A DNA stretch of 64,000 nt from Caulobacterales bacterium (GCA_017303355.1 JAFLCU010000006.1:1-64000); one strand, 5' to 3'. Positions 17,382 to 28,338 are shown, counted from the first letter of the stretch. A program made the numbers and translations. Notes: generated from the sequence alone by a model not told the origin.

Positions 17382-19406
17382 GTGAGCAATGCACACGCCT
17401 CAACCATGCTCGCCGATGCCGCCCAAACGCTCGGCTCCGCGCCGGAGCGGGCTGAGCGCTTGTGTCGGCTGGTCCTCGCGCAAGACGGTGACAATGGCGA
17501 CGCGCGCCTGTTGCTGAGCGAGGCGCTGCGCCGGCGCGGCGCGCTCGAAGAGGCTAGGGCCTTGGCGGAGGAAGAGGTGCGCCGCAGGCCTTCCTGGTTC
17601 GGTGCGTCGCGTCAGCTGGGCGTTGTTTTGGCCGACCTCCGCGAGCCGCTCGCCGCGTCAATTGCGTTCCAAAATGCGTCCAAGCTGAATCCAACTCATC
17701 CTACCTTGTGGCGCGACGTTGCAGATCAATTGGCGCTGGCCGGCGATGTCTCGGGATCGCAAGCGGCCTATCTCCAATATGCCATGAATGGCGGCGACCC
17801 CGCGCTGCGACCCGCCGTGGATGGGTTGCGGCTGAATAGAATCGACGAGGCGGCGGCTTTGCTGCGCGCTTTCGTGGCCGGGAAATCGACGGACGTGGTT
17901 GCTTTGAAATTGCTCTCCGAAGCGGAGGCGCGAAGCGGTCGCGCGGACCTCGCCGAGCGCGATTTGCGGCGCGCACTGGATTTGGCGCCCGGCTTCACGC
18001 CGGCGCGGCACGGCCTGGGGCAATTGCTCATGGGGCTGGGGCGCCTGGACGAGGCGCGCGCGGAAGCCCGCAAGATCCTGCGCGATCAGCCCGCCAATAT
18101 TGGCGCGCGACGATTGCTTGCCGCGATCGAGTACAACGCAAACGAGTTCGAAGCGGCGCTGAGGATCTATCAGGACCTGCTGAGCGAACGACCACAGCAA
18201 CCGTCGATCTGGATGAGTCGCGGCCACGTGCTGAAGGCGGTTGGCCGTGTCGACGAATGCATCAGCGCGTATCGAACGGCGATCGAGCAACAGCCGGATT
18301 TAGGTGATGCGTTCTGGGGGCTGGCCGATCTGAAAACCTTCCGCTTCGATGCCGCCGAGGTGACGCATATGGAGCGTCTTCTTGAGCAGGAGGGGCTGGC
18401 GGCGGACGCGCGCGTGAGCACGCACTACGCGCTTGGCAAGGCGTACGAGGACGACGGCCGCGCGGAAAGCGCCTTTCTTCAATACAAGACAGGCGCCGCG
18501 GTACATCGCGCGCAAAATCCCTATGATCCGGGTTTTCTGAGCGCTTTCGTGGACGCCTCGATTGCGCTTTTCACGAGAGACTTTCTCGAAACGCGTAGAT
18601 CATGGGGCGATCCCTCGCGCGACCCGATTTTCGTGGTTGGTCTGCCGCGCGCGGGCTCGACGCTCGTCGAGCAGATATTGTCCTCGCATTCCTTGGTTGA
18701 GGGCACGGCCGAACTGCCCGACCTCAACAACATCGCTCAGGGCTTGGTCTCGCCTGAAGCGGCCGCATCAGGCGTCATGTATCTTGAAGCATTGGCGGCG
18801 CAAACGCCCGAGAGCCTTGCGCGTTTGGGCGTCTCTTATCTTGAGCGCACAAGGGGTTATCGCAAAACGAGCGCACCGATATTCATCAACAAGATGCCCA
18901 ATGATTTTATGCATGTGGGCTTGATCCAAATGATCTTGCCCAACGCGAAGGTTATTGACGCGCGCCGCAATCCGCTCGCGTGCGGCTGGTCTTGCTTCAA
19001 GCAACACTTCGCCCGCGGCCAACTCTTCAGCTACGACCTGACCCACATCGGCCGATTTTACACCGATTATGTGCGGTTGATGGCGCATTTTGATGCGACA
19101 GCGCCCGGCCGCGTACACCGCGTCCTACATGAGGCTCTGGTGCAAGATCCTGAGCCGCACATTCGAGCGCTGCTTGCCTATTGCGGCTTGCCTTTCGAAG
19201 AGGCGTGCTTGCGCCCTCACGAAACGCAACGCGCGGTGCGCACGGCGAGTTCGCAGCAAGTGCGCCAACCAATTAGCGCGAAGGGGCTCGATAGCTGGCG
19301 GCGTTTCGAGCCGCTCCTCGGCGAACTGAACGCCGCCTTGGGCGAGATAGCCACGGCGTATCCTTCCGTGCCTATGCGGTTTCGCGAAACGGGCGGAATC
19401 GAATAG
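17382..19406 (+). CDS. TPR-repeat sulfotransferase (tandem copy 1)
   Basis: A 674-residue protein. Residues ~1-390 are a solenoid of about ten TPR-like repeats (LLSEALRRRGALEEARALAEEEV; PTHPTLWRDVADQLALAGD). Residues ~405-665 are a sulfotransferase: DPIFVVGLPRAGSTLVEQIL is the PAPS 5-prime loop, AKVIDARRNPLACGWSCFKQ the 3-prime motif, and YCGLPFEEACLRPHETQRAVRTAS the C-terminal region. Cytoplasmic. GTG 17382 is the start; uvrB diverges 189 bases away. It is followed after three bases by a paralogue, forming an operon just upstream of a TonB receptor. Target unknown; TPRs suggest protein substrates. Confidence 0.88.
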   Translation: MSNAHASTMLADAAQTLGSAPERAERLCRLVLAQDGDNGDARLLLSEALRRRGALEEARALAEEEVRRRPSWFGASRQLGVVLADLREPLAASIAFQNASKLNPTHPTLWRDVADQLALAGDVSGSQAAYLQYAMNGGDPALRPAVDGLRLNRIDEAAALLRAFVAGKSTDVVALKLLSEAEARSGRADLAERDLRRALDLAPGFTPARHGLGQLLMGLGRLDEARAEARKILRDQPANIGARRLLAAIEYNANEFEAALRIYQDLLSERPQQPSIWMSRGHVLKAVGRVDECISAYRTAIEQQPDLGDAFWGLADLKTFRFDAAEVTHMERLLEQEGLAADARVSTHYALGKAYEDDGRAESAFLQYKTGAAVHRAQNPYDPGFLSAFVDASIALFTRDFLETRRSWGDPSRDPIFVVGLPRAGSTLVEQILSSHSLVEGTAELPDLNNIAQGLVSPEAAASGVMYLEALAAQTPESLARLGVSYLERTRGYRKTSAPIFINKMPNDFMHVGLIQMILPNAKVIDARRNPLACGWSCFKQHFARGQLFSYDLTHIGRFYTDYVRLMAHFDATAPGRVHRVLHEALVQDPEPHIRALLAYCGLPFEEACLRPHETQRAVRTASSQQVRQPISAKGLDSWRRFEPLLGELNAALGEIATAYPSVPMRFRETGGIE

Positions 19407-19409
19407 GGC

Positions 19410-21371
19410 ATGGCGGAGGAGCGCGCCCCGGTGGCGGCCGCCTTGGCCGCTCTTGATCGCGATCCCGCGGAAGCCGAGCGCTTGTGCCGTGCGGCGCTTG
19501 CGGAGAATCCGGACCTCACCGAAGTGCGCGTGTTGCTGTCCGAGGCGTTGCGTCGGCGGGGAAGCTTGTCCGAAGCGCTTGATGAAGCGCGCGTGGCCGC
19601 CGCACGGCGGCCATTCGCGTTCGATACGCAGCGCCAGCTTGGCCAAGTGCTGGAGCAGGCTGGCGATTTAAGCGGCGCCATTGCCGCCTTCGCGCAAGCC
19701 GCGCGAAACCAGCCGACACATCCGACGATTTGGCGCGAACTCGCGCGCTTGCATACAAAAATTGGCGACGAGGCCGCGGCGCAAGCGGCATTGGCGCGCC
19801 ACGCCGCGTTCGCGGAGACCGCGCGGGCGATGCAATATCGCGACACCGCGCGTGCGCAACAGACGTTGCGGGAGCATTTGCATACCTATCCGGCCGATGC
19901 GGAGGCGCATCGCCTACTGGCCGAGATCTGCTTAGCGCAAGGCGCGGCGGACCTGGCGGAGCGGGCGCTGCGCGAAGCGATAGAGGCCGAGCCGACGCAT
20001 GTGCTTGCGCGCCGCGCGTTGGCGCAATTGTTGAATCGGCAGAGCCGATACCAGGAAGCGCTCACAGAGGCGCGATCGCTATTGACCTTGGCGCCGGCCG
20101 ATGATGGCGCCGCACGTTTGCTTGCGACCGCGCTCGTCAATCTTGGGGCCTATGAGGACGCGCTGGCCGTCTATCAAGAACTTTTAGAACGCACGCGCGC
20201 GCAGCCGGACATTTTGCTCAGTTATGGGCACGTGCAGCGCACGCTGGGCGCCTATGACGAATCCGTGCGCGCGTTCGTTGAAGCCATCGATCGTGCGCCA
20301 GCATACGGCGAAGCCTATTGGGCGCTGGCAAATCTCAAGTCCTACGTTTTCGATGCCGCGACCCGGCAGCGCCTGAGCGACGCCCTGGCGCGGTCGGATA
20401 CCAGCCGGCAGGATCGGGTCGCGCTCAATTACGCTGCGGGCAAAGCTCTTGAAGACGAGAGGAATTACGCTGCGTCCTGGTCGCACTATCAAGAGGGCGC
20501 GCGGCTGCAGCGCTCGATCGCCGGTTACAATGCGGCTGCGACGACGGAGGCTGTGTCGAAGGCGATCGCGCGCTTCAGTGCTGACTTCCTCGCGCAACGT
20601 TTAAATCTAGGCGCTCCGGCGCACGATCCGATTTTTATTTTGGGATTGCCGCGCTCGGGCTCCACGCTTGTCGAGCAGATCTTAGCGTCGCACTCGGCGG
20701 TCGAGGGTACGCTGGAAATGCCCGACCTTCCATTGGCCGCGCGCGAGTTGGCGCTCGCGAAAGGCGCGCGCGCCGGTGCGACCTACCTTGACGTTCTGGC
20801 CGAAGCTGAGCCGGGGCTGTTGCGCGAGCTTGGCGAACGATACTTGAACGCGGCGGGCGCCAGGCGGCGGCTCGGGCGTGCGTTCTTCGTGGACAAGCAA
20901 CCGACGAATTGGATTTTCGTGGGCTTCATTGCGCTGATTTTGCCCAATGCGAAGATCATCGACGCCCGCCGTGAGCCGCTTTCTTGCTGCCTGTCGTGCT
21001 TCAAGCAGCTCTTCGCGGGCGGGCAGGGGTTCAGTTATGGCCTCGCGGACCTTGGCAATTACTACCGCGACTATCTGCGGATGATGCGCCACTGGGACCA
21101 AGTTTTGCCGGGCAGGGTGCATCGAGTGATCCACGACGATCTGGTTGTCGCCCCAGAACCGACCATACGGTCATTGCTGGCGTATTGCGGCCTCCCATTC
21201 GAGACGGCCTGCCTCAGCCCGCATCTGACCTCGCGCGCGGTTCATACCGCCAGTTCCGAACAGGTGCGCCGCCCCATCAGCGCGGACGTCCTCAACGCAT
21301 ACGCGCCATTCGATCCTTGGCTTGGCGAGCTGCGTGGGGCGCTGGGCGACGCTTTAGACAATTGGCGTTAG
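19410..21371 (+). CDS. TPR-repeat sulfotransferase (tandem copy 2)
   Basis: This 653-residue paralogue of the preceding gene has the same layout: N-terminal TPR array (~1-380), then DPIFILGLPRSGSTLVEQIL (PAPS loop), AKIIDARREPLSCCLSCFKQ and YCGLPFETACLSPHLTSRAVHTAS. Both end in a shared RRPIS or RQPIS segment that recurs in this family. ATG 19410 begins three bases after the previous stop, so the two are co-translated. The pair looks like a local duplication with divergence in the TPR half, as expected if each copy binds a different target. Confidence 0.88.
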   Translation: MAEERAPVAAALAALDRDPAEAERLCRAALAENPDLTEVRVLLSEALRRRGSLSEALDEARVAAARRPFAFDTQRQLGQVLEQAGDLSGAIAAFAQAARNQPTHPTIWRELARLHTKIGDEAAAQAALARHAAFAETARAMQYRDTARAQQTLREHLHTYPADAEAHRLLAEICLAQGAADLAERALREAIEAEPTHVLARRALAQLLNRQSRYQEALTEARSLLTLAPADDGAARLLATALVNLGAYEDALAVYQELLERTRAQPDILLSYGHVQRTLGAYDESVRAFVEAIDRAPAYGEAYWALANLKSYVFDAATRQRLSDALARSDTSRQDRVALNYAAGKALEDERNYAASWSHYQEGARLQRSIAGYNAAATTEAVSKAIARFSADFLAQRLNLGAPAHDPIFILGLPRSGSTLVEQILASHSAVEGTLEMPDLPLAARELALAKGARAGATYLDVLAEAEPGLLRELGERYLNAAGARRRLGRAFFVDKQPTNWIFVGFIALILPNAKIIDARREPLSCCLSCFKQLFAGGQGFSYGLADLGNYYRDYLRMMRHWDQVLPGRVHRVIHDDLVVAPEPTIRSLLAYCGLPFETACLSPHLTSRAVHTASSEQVRRPISADVLNAYAPFDPWLGELRGALGDALDNWR

Positions 21372-21666
21372 TTTCGGGGCGGGAGCATTCCCTCCGGCGC
21401 GCCATTGGCGACAATTTTGATCCTCGAACGATGCGTGCGGCGGCGCCAATTGCCGCCGAATTGCGCGCCGCCTTGCCAATGTCTTAACGCCGTGACCCGG
21501 GGACCACACAGGTCTGTTGTCGCTACGGAATTACGTAGGGAAATCAACGCCCGATTTTGGCCGCGAAAGTGTTTCGGCGGTGACATCAAGGCAGTTCGTC
21601 GGTATTTGTTCCGTGTATGTTCGCAACGCAGCTATGCCTAAATGCGACAAACGGCGTAGTCCGTGT

Positions 21667-21793
21667 TTGACCTGGGAGAAATTGTGTCGTTAGCGTTGCC
21701 GCAGCATGGCGGGAGTCGCACGCCGGACCTCGGTCCGGACGTCCCTGGGGGGACGAAGACAACTTTCGCAGGCGTTCGGACCATGGTGGTCCG
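21667..21793 (+). promoter_or_regulatory. Structured leader of the TonB receptor gene
   Basis: The 477-base gap 21372-21848 holds no gene I can support. TTGACC (21667-21672) with TTAGCG 17 bases later is a weak promoter candidate. Downstream are three perfect or near-perfect hairpins: CCGGACCTCGGTCCGG (21723-21738), GTCC-CTGGGG-GGAC (21740-21753) and CGGACCATGGTGGTCCG (21777-21793). GGGGG precedes the ATG. This suggests RNA-level control of the receptor. Confidence 0.4.
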
Positions 21794-21848
21794 ATAGAGA
21801 TTGTGTGGGGCGCCTTCGTGCGGCCCGGCGCTCTTAGGGGGTTCTTGA

Positions 21849-24839
21849 ATGTCAAAGAAGACGCAGATTGGACAGCGTAAGTCTCTGCTGGCGGGTGCTT
21901 CGGTGCTCGCGGCGGCGGCTGCTGCCATGGCCGGCACGCCGGCGATGGCGCAAGACGCTGAAGATGAAGAGGCAATCGTTGTTACAGGTACGCGTCTTGC
22001 GCGTCAGGATTTCGAAGCCATCAGCCCGGTCACGACGGTCGGCGCCGAGCAACTCGAACTCACGGCGACGCTGACGACGGAATCGCTGCTGAACGAACTG
22101 CCGCAAATCATTCCGGGCAACACCCGCACGTCGAACAACTCTGGCGGCTTTGACTACGCCACGGTCGACCTGCGCGGCCTTGGCCCGGGCCGTACGCTCG
22201 TTCTCGTGAACGGCGAGCGCGTTCCGGTGTCGTCGACGGCTGGTGCGGTCGACATCAACACCATCCCGGCCTCGCTGATTTCGCGCGTCGAAGTCGTGAC
22301 CGGCGGCGCCTCGGCCGTGTACGGTTCGGACGCCCTTTCGGGCGTTGTGAACTTCGTGCTGAAGGACGATTACGAAGGCGCGGAAGTCGGTGCGACCTAC
22401 GGCGCCGAACTCGAAACGGGCAATGTGCCTGAGTTCGAAATGAACGGCCTCGTCGGCGGTAACTTCGCCAACGGCCGCGGCAACATCACCGCTTATGCGT
22501 CTTACTATAATCGCCAAGGCCTCTCGCAGGACGAGTACGATTACTCGCGCGTCTCCGCGGCGGCTTGCTACGATCCGTCTTCGAGCAGCTATGTCGTTTG
22601 CGACAGCGTCGCTGAGGCCATCGCCAATGGCTGGTCGACTTCGCCGTTCATTCCGGGCGGTTCGGGCACGCCTTCCTGGGGCTGGATCACGAACAATGGG
22701 GCCAACCCGTTCCAAAACCTCTCGGCGCTGCTGCCGGGTCAGTTCGCCGCGGCGAACACCGATTGTAACGCGGCCACGGCCGGCGTTGCCGTCAACACTG
22801 GCGCCTTGTCGTTCAACGACGCGGGCCAGCTGACGCCGCGTTTCGCGGGCGGCTATTGCCGTATCGCGGACCGGGCTGCTGGTTCGTCGCGTTACAACTA
22901 CGCGCCGGACAACTTCCTGGTCATTCCGGCTGAGCGTGCAACGATCACGACCAATGGCCACTATGACATCAGTGACGATGTTCGCCTAAACTTCATGCTG
23001 AACTACACGAACTCGCGTTCGGAAGTGCAGCTTGCGCCGACGCCGGCGACGGGCCTGACGGTCACGCTCACGCAAAACATGCGTGCGCTGATCCAAGCCA
23101 ATGCTCCGGATCTGTGGACCGCACTGCAATCGCGCCCGACCCCGTACGCGCCGTTCGTCATGGACCGCCGCACCAACGAAGTCGGCACGCGTAATGCGTA
23201 CTTCGAAAATAATTCGCTGTTCTTCATCACGAGCCTTGAAGGTTCGTTGGGTGAAAACTGGGATTGGAACCTGAGTGCGTCTTACGGTCAGAACTCGTTC
23301 AACCAGCGCGCCATCAACAGCGTCAATCGTACGGCGTTGAACCAAGGTTTGGCTGGCTGCCAATCGTTGTCGGCGGGTCCGGACACGGTCCTCGGCACGG
23401 CTGACGACATCAGCACGAACCTCGGCTCGAATGGTCTGCCGAACTGCGTGCCGATCGACATCTTTGGCCCGAACACGCTGACCGACGCGATGGTCAACTT
23501 CATCAGCGTCGACACCTTCACGGACACGATCATCGAAGAAAGCCGCATCGCGGGCTTCGTGCGTGGTGATCTGTTGGAGCTGCCGGCTGGTCCGATCGGT
23601 GCGGTGTTCGGTTTCGAGTATCGCGACACGTTCGCGGGCACGTACAACGACAACGAGCAACGTACGGGCAACATCTACGGCTTCAACGCCATCCAAGACC
23701 AAGAAGGCCAGATCGACGTGTACGAATTGTACACCGAAGTCGCGGTCCCGTTGGTCAGCGAAGCCGCGTTCGCTCACTACCTCGGTCTTGAGGCCGGTTT
23801 CCGTCGTTCGAATTATTCTTCGATTGGAAACATCGACACCTATAAGATCGGCGGCGAATGGGCGCCGACTGAATGGCTGCGTTTCCGCGCGATGTTCAAC
23901 GAAGCGACCCGCGCGCCGAACGTGTTCGAACTGTTCCAGAACGGTGACCAGGGCTTCCCGTCCTTCGTCGACCCCTGCAACAACGGCCCGAACAATGCGG
24001 CTTGTATTGCAGCGCCTGGCGCGGCGGCGATTAACCCGCTCGTCTACCCGGCCTTCGCTCAGAACAACACGCAGGTCCAAGCGTTCGGCTTCGGTAACCC
24101 GAACCTGCAGCCGGAAACGGCTGAATCGCTGACCTACGGTGTGGTGTTCCAGCCGGATTGGTTCCCGGTGGGCGACTTCCGCGCAACCGTCGATTACTAC
24201 GACATCGAAATCACCGATGCCGTGGGTTCGCTGGGCGCGCAATTCTGGCTGAACCAGTGCTACGTCAGCGGCAATGCTGCTGCGTGCGGTCGCGTCGTTC
24301 GTGACACGACGACGGGTCAAGTCGTCTCCGTCGACACGACGATCGGTAACTTGAACGCCATCGAGACCAGCGGCTACGACATCCAGCTGGAATGGTCGAC
24401 GGCGCTGGGCCCGGGTCAACTGACCATCAACGAGCTGTATTCGATCACAGACTCGTACGCGGTCAACGGCACCGAGTTCGCAGGCACGTCGTCGGCTTCG
24501 ATTGGCGGCGGTCTGCCGGACTACAAGTCCGTGCTTTCGGTCACCTATGCTGTTGGCGATTGGACCCTGTTCGGTCGCTGGAGCTACGTGCCTGAGATGG
24601 TCGACGGCCTCGTGGCGTCGGGCTTCAATACGGCGGACACGCCAGAAGCCAGCTACTTCGACGTCTCGACGCGTTGGAATGTCACTGACAACTTCACGCT
24701 GACGGCCAACATCGACAACCTGATGGATGATTACCCGCCGCAGACGTTGTCGGGTATCTTCAGCCAAGCGAACACCGACCCGCAAATCTATCGCGTGCTC
24801 GGCCGTACGTTTGCGATCTCGGGCCGCTATCGCTTCTAA
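21849..24839 (+). CDS. TonB-dependent outer membrane receptor
   Basis: A 996-residue receptor. Signal peptide 1-~35 (cleavage near AMAQDA), then directly the plug: EEAIVVTGTRLARQDFEAISPVTTVGAEQL, with TonB-box-like EAIVVTG. LRGLGPGRTLVLVNGERVP and VEVVTGGASAVYGSDALSGVVNFVLK are plug signatures of the large TonB receptors of Caulobacterales and Sphingomonadales. The 22-strand barrel ends ISGRYRF with terminal Phe. Cys pairs in extracellular loops (AACYD..VVCD, GGYCR) suggest disulfides. Codon use is strongly biased, implying high expression. The substrate is unknown; association with sulfotransferases is discussed in findings. Confidence 0.92.
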   Translation: MSKKTQIGQRKSLLAGASVLAAAAAAMAGTPAMAQDAEDEEAIVVTGTRLARQDFEAISPVTTVGAEQLELTATLTTESLLNELPQIIPGNTRTSNNSGGFDYATVDLRGLGPGRTLVLVNGERVPVSSTAGAVDINTIPASLISRVEVVTGGASAVYGSDALSGVVNFVLKDDYEGAEVGATYGAELETGNVPEFEMNGLVGGNFANGRGNITAYASYYNRQGLSQDEYDYSRVSAAACYDPSSSSYVVCDSVAEAIANGWSTSPFIPGGSGTPSWGWITNNGANPFQNLSALLPGQFAAANTDCNAATAGVAVNTGALSFNDAGQLTPRFAGGYCRIADRAAGSSRYNYAPDNFLVIPAERATITTNGHYDISDDVRLNFMLNYTNSRSEVQLAPTPATGLTVTLTQNMRALIQANAPDLWTALQSRPTPYAPFVMDRRTNEVGTRNAYFENNSLFFITSLEGSLGENWDWNLSASYGQNSFNQRAINSVNRTALNQGLAGCQSLSAGPDTVLGTADDISTNLGSNGLPNCVPIDIFGPNTLTDAMVNFISVDTFTDTIIEESRIAGFVRGDLLELPAGPIGAVFGFEYRDTFAGTYNDNEQRTGNIYGFNAIQDQEGQIDVYELYTEVAVPLVSEAAFAHYLGLEAGFRRSNYSSIGNIDTYKIGGEWAPTEWLRFRAMFNEATRAPNVFELFQNGDQGFPSFVDPCNNGPNNAACIAAPGAAAINPLVYPAFAQNNTQVQAFGFGNPNLQPETAESLTYGVVFQPDWFPVGDFRATVDYYDIEITDAVGSLGAQFWLNQCYVSGNAAACGRVVRDTTTGQVVSVDTTIGNLNAIETSGYDIQLEWSTALGPGQLTINELYSITDSYAVNGTEFAGTSSASIGGGLPDYKSVLSVTYAVGDWTLFGRWSYVPEMVDGLVASGFNTADTPEASYFDVSTRWNVTDNFTLTANIDNLMDDYPPQTLSGIFSQANTDPQIYRVLGRTFAISGRYRF

Positions 24840-24866
24840 GCGATCGGAACGAAGTCCAAGAACTGG

Positions 24867-24902
24867 GTGGCGGGTCCTTCGGGGCCCGCCACTTTTCTTT
24901 TG
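24867..24902 (+). terminator. Intrinsic terminator of the TonB receptor gene
   Basis: GTGGCGGG (24867-24874) pairs with CCCGCCAC (24885-24892), followed by TTTTCTTTT. It lies 27 bases past the stop codon and is a textbook Rho-independent terminator. Confidence 0.85.
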
Positions 24903-24983
24903 GGTTTGGCGGCTGCGCAGCCTTGCGGGCGCCGGCTGGAAGCCACACTTAACGAAACCCGCGATTTCGCCGCATTCAGGCGG

Positions 24984-25012
24984 TTGACGGGGCAGGGGCG
25001 CGCCAGTATTTG
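24984..25012 (+). promoter_or_regulatory. Candidate promoter of the str operon
   Basis: TTGACG (24984-24989) and TATTTG (25007-25012) are separated by exactly 17 bases, about 160 bases upstream of rpsL. It fits an alphaproteobacterial housekeeping promoter. No other gene lies between 24903 and 25172. Confidence 0.5.
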
Positions 25013-25172
25013 TCGCGCCTCATTCGGGTCGGACGCCTCAAAAGCGCTTGGCGGCCGCCCTTGTGAACCTAAAACCGGCGCGCCTGTTTGCGGCTCCCTT
25101 AGGGGCCGCTCGGCGCGCTATTGGACGTTGAGGCGGAATAGAGCGGAAAGCTCAAGGGAAATCAGGGGCGAC

Positions 25173-25544
25173 ATGCCGACTATCAACCAATTGATCCGTA
25201 AGCCGCGGCAACCGAACGCGCCGCGTAACAAGTCGCCGGCCCTGAAAGCCTGCCCGCAACGCCGCGGCGTTTGCACGCGCGTCTATACGACGACGCCGAA
25301 GAAGCCGAACTCGGCGCTCCGGAAGGTCGCGAAAGTCCGTCTCACCACCGGCATCGAAGCCGTGTGCTACATCCCGGGCGAAGGCCACAATCTGCAAGAA
25401 CACTCGGTCGTGCTGATCCGCGGCGGCCGCGTGAAGGACTTGCCGGGCGTTCGCTATCACATCCTGCGCGGCGTCCTCGACACGCAAGGCGTGAAGGACC
25501 GCAAGAAGCGCCGCTCGCTCTATGGCGCGAAACGACCGAAGTAA
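25173..25544 (+). CDS. rpsL: 30S ribosomal protein S12
   Basis: The 123-residue protein is a full-length S12: [30 protein letters not shown] and [16 protein letters not shown]. The two Lys positions tied to streptomycin response in E. coli (the KPNS loop and the RVKDLP loop) have the sensitive-type residues. It helps decoding at the A site. First gene of the str operon; AUG follows AGGGGCGAC. Confidence 0.98.
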   Translation: MPTINQLIRKPRQPNAPRNKSPALKACPQRRGVCTRVYTTTPKKPNSALRKVAKVRLTTGIEAVCYIPGEGHNLQEHSVVLIRGGRVKDLPGVRYHILRGVLDTQGVKDRKKRRSLYGAKRPK

Positions 25545-26027
<483 letters not shown>

Positions 26028-26111
26028 TCAGCTTTATCGCCGGCGCATGCCGGCATTCCAAAAGGCCGCCGCTCCTTCACGGACGGCGGTCTAAACACGG
26101 ACAGAATTGTC

Positions 26112-28193
26112 ATGCCTCGTCAGTATAAAATCGAAGACTACCGCAACTTCGGCATCATGGCCCACATCGATGCGGGCAAGACCACGACGACCGAGCGGAT
26201 TCTGTTCTTCAGCGGCAAGAGCCACAAGATCGGCGAAGTCCACGATGGCGCGGCCACGATGGACTGGATGGAGCAAGAGCAGGAGCGCGGCATCACCATT
26301 ACGTCGGCGGCGACCACGACGTTCTGGAAGGACAAGCGCCTCAACATCATCGACACGCCCGGCCACGTCGATTTCACCATCGAGGTCGAACGCAGTTTGC
26401 GCGTGCTCGACGGCGCCGTCGTCGTGCTCGACGGCAACCAGGGCGTCGAACCGCAGACCGAAACCGTTTGGCGCCAGGGCGACAAGTACAAAGTGCCGCG
26501 CATCATCTTCGCCAACAAGATGGATAAGACCGGCGCCGACTTCTACATGTGCGTGGAAGACATCAAGAAGCGCCTCGGCGCGCGCCCGGTGCCGATGCAG
26601 CTGCCGATCGGCGCGGAATCCAACTTCCGCGGCATGGTCGATCTCGTTGAGATGAAGGCGATCGTCTGGAAGGACGATCCCTCGGGCATGAAGTTCGATG
26701 TCACCGACATTCCGGACGACCTGAAGGACAAGGCCGCCGAGTATCGCTCAGGCCTGATCGAAGCCGCCGTCGAACTCGATGACGCGGTGATGGAAAAGTA
26801 TCTCGAAGGCGAGGAGCCGGATACGCCGACGCTGAAGCGCCTGATCCGCGCCGCGGTGCTGAAAAGCGCGTTCTATCCGATGTTCTGCGGCTCGGCCTTC
26901 AAGAACAAGGGCGTGCAGCCGCTGCTGGACGCTGTCGTAGATTATCTGCCGAGCCCGGTTGATCGCCCGGCGATCAAGGGCGTCGATATGGACGACCCGG
27001 AAAAGGAAATCGTCCGCAAGTCGGACGATGCCGAGCCGCTCTCGCTGCTCGCGTTCAAGATCATGGACGACCCGTTCGTCGGCACGATCACGTTCTGCCG
27101 CATCTATTCGGGCGTGCTGAACGCTGGCGACGCATTGCTGAACTCGACGCGCGACAAGAAAGAGCGCGCCGGCCGCATGCTGCTGATGCACGCCAACAAC
27201 CGCGAAGACATCAAGGAAGCCTATGCGGGCGACATTCTCGCGCTTGCCGGTCTGAAGGAAGTGCGCACGGGCGACACGCTCTGCGATCCGAACAAGCCGG
27301 TCATTCTTGAGCGCATGGAATTCCCGGAGCCGGTTATCGAAGTGGCCGTCGAGCCGAAGTCGAAAGCCGACCAGGAAAAGCTCGGCGTCGCGCTTTCGAA
27401 GCTCGCGAACGAAGATCCGTCTTTCCGCGTCTCGACGGATCAGGAATCGGGTCAGACCATCCTCAAGGGGATGGGCGAACTCCACCTCGACATTAAAATC
27501 GACATTCTGCGCCGCACCTACAAGGTCGAAGCCAATGTGGGCGCGCCGCAGGTTGCGTACCGCGAAAAGCTGGGCCGCGCGGCGACCATTGATTACACGC
27601 ACAAGAAGCAAACCGGCGGTTCGGGCCAGTTCGCGCGCGTGAAGATCGAATTCGAGCCGGGCGAACCGGGGTCGGGCTTCAAGTTCGAGAACAAGATCGT
27701 CGGCGGCGCCGTTCCGAAGGAATACGTGCCGGGCGTCGAAAAGGGTCTCAACATGAGCAAGGACAATGGCTTGCTCGCGGGTTTCCCGGTGATTGACGTC
27801 ACCGCGCGCCTGGTTGACGGCGCCTATCACGACGTCGACTCCAACGTCCTCACGTTCCAGATCGCGGCGCAGGCCGCGTTCCGCGAACTGAAGGAAAAGG
27901 GCGATGCGCGCCTGCTCGAGCCGATCATGAAGGTCGAGGTCACGAGCCCGGAAGAATATGTCGGCTCGGTGATCGGCGATCTGAACTCGCGCCGCGGCAT
28001 GATTCAAGGCCAAGACATGCGCGGCAACGCGACGATCATCAACGCGATGGTCCCGCTCGCCAACATGTTCGGCTACGTCAACACGCTGCGCTCGTTCTCT
28101 CAGGGCCGCGCCTCGTACGTGATGGAATTCGCGCATTACGAAGAAGTGCCGAAGGCAGTCGCCACCGAAGTGCTGGCCAAGCTCCGCGCCTAA
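26112..28193 (+). CDS. fusA: Elongation factor G
   Basis: The 693-residue translocase is full length. G1 is [16 protein letters not shown]3 [16 protein letters not shown]4 NKMDKTGAD. Domain IV contains the conserved [17 protein letters not shown] and domain V the [17 protein letters not shown] segment. It drives translocation with GTP. It lies 84 bases after rpsG, third gene of the str operon. No tuf gene follows; a strong terminator is 24 bases downstream. Confidence 0.98.
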   Translation: MPRQYKIEDYRNFGIMAHIDAGKTTTTERILFFSGKSHKIGEVHDGAATMDWMEQEQERGITITSAATTTFWKDKRLNIIDTPGHVDFTIEVERSLRVLDGAVVVLDGNQGVEPQTETVWRQGDKYKVPRIIFANKMDKTGADFYMCVEDIKKRLGARPVPMQLPIGAESNFRGMVDLVEMKAIVWKDDPSGMKFDVTDIPDDLKDKAAEYRSGLIEAAVELDDAVMEKYLEGEEPDTPTLKRLIRAAVLKSAFYPMFCGSAFKNKGVQPLLDAVVDYLPSPVDRPAIKGVDMDDPEKEIVRKSDDAEPLSLLAFKIMDDPFVGTITFCRIYSGVLNAGDALLNSTRDKKERAGRMLLMHANNREDIKEAYAGDILALAGLKEVRTGDTLCDPNKPVILERMEFPEPVIEVAVEPKSKADQEKLGVALSKLANEDPSFRVSTDQESGQTILKGMGELHLDIKIDILRRTYKVEANVGAPQVAYREKLGRAATIDYTHKKQTGGSGQFARVKIEFEPGEPGSGFKFENKIVGGAVPKEYVPGVEKGLNMSKDNGLLAGFPVIDVTARLVDGAYHDVDSNVLTFQIAAQAAFRELKEKGDARLLEPIMKVEVTSPEEYVGSVIGDLNSRRGMIQGQDMRGNATIINAMVPLANMFGYVNTLRSFSQGRASYVMEFAHYEEVPKAVATEVLAKLRA

Positions 28194-28217
28194 GAGCCGC
28201 GACAAGCAAAACAAGAA

Positions 28218-28250
28218 GGGCCGCTCGAAAGAGCGGTCCTTTTTGTTTTG
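28218..28250 (+). terminator. str operon terminator
   Basis: GGGCCGCTC and GAGCGGTCC pair (one G-U) around GAAA and are followed by TTTTTGTTTT. It lies directly after fusA, ending the operon without tuf. Confidence 0.9.
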
Positions 28251-28338
28251 GGCGCCAAGCCAACCGGCGGTTTCTTGGGCCTGCGAACTGTGCCAAGAGC
28301 CGGCTGGGGCGATCGCCTCGTTGCCTTGGGGGTGGTTC

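Noticed and set aside
22986..24785. 599-codon frame antisense to the TonB receptor gene
   Set aside because: Shadow of a gene with strong codon bias.
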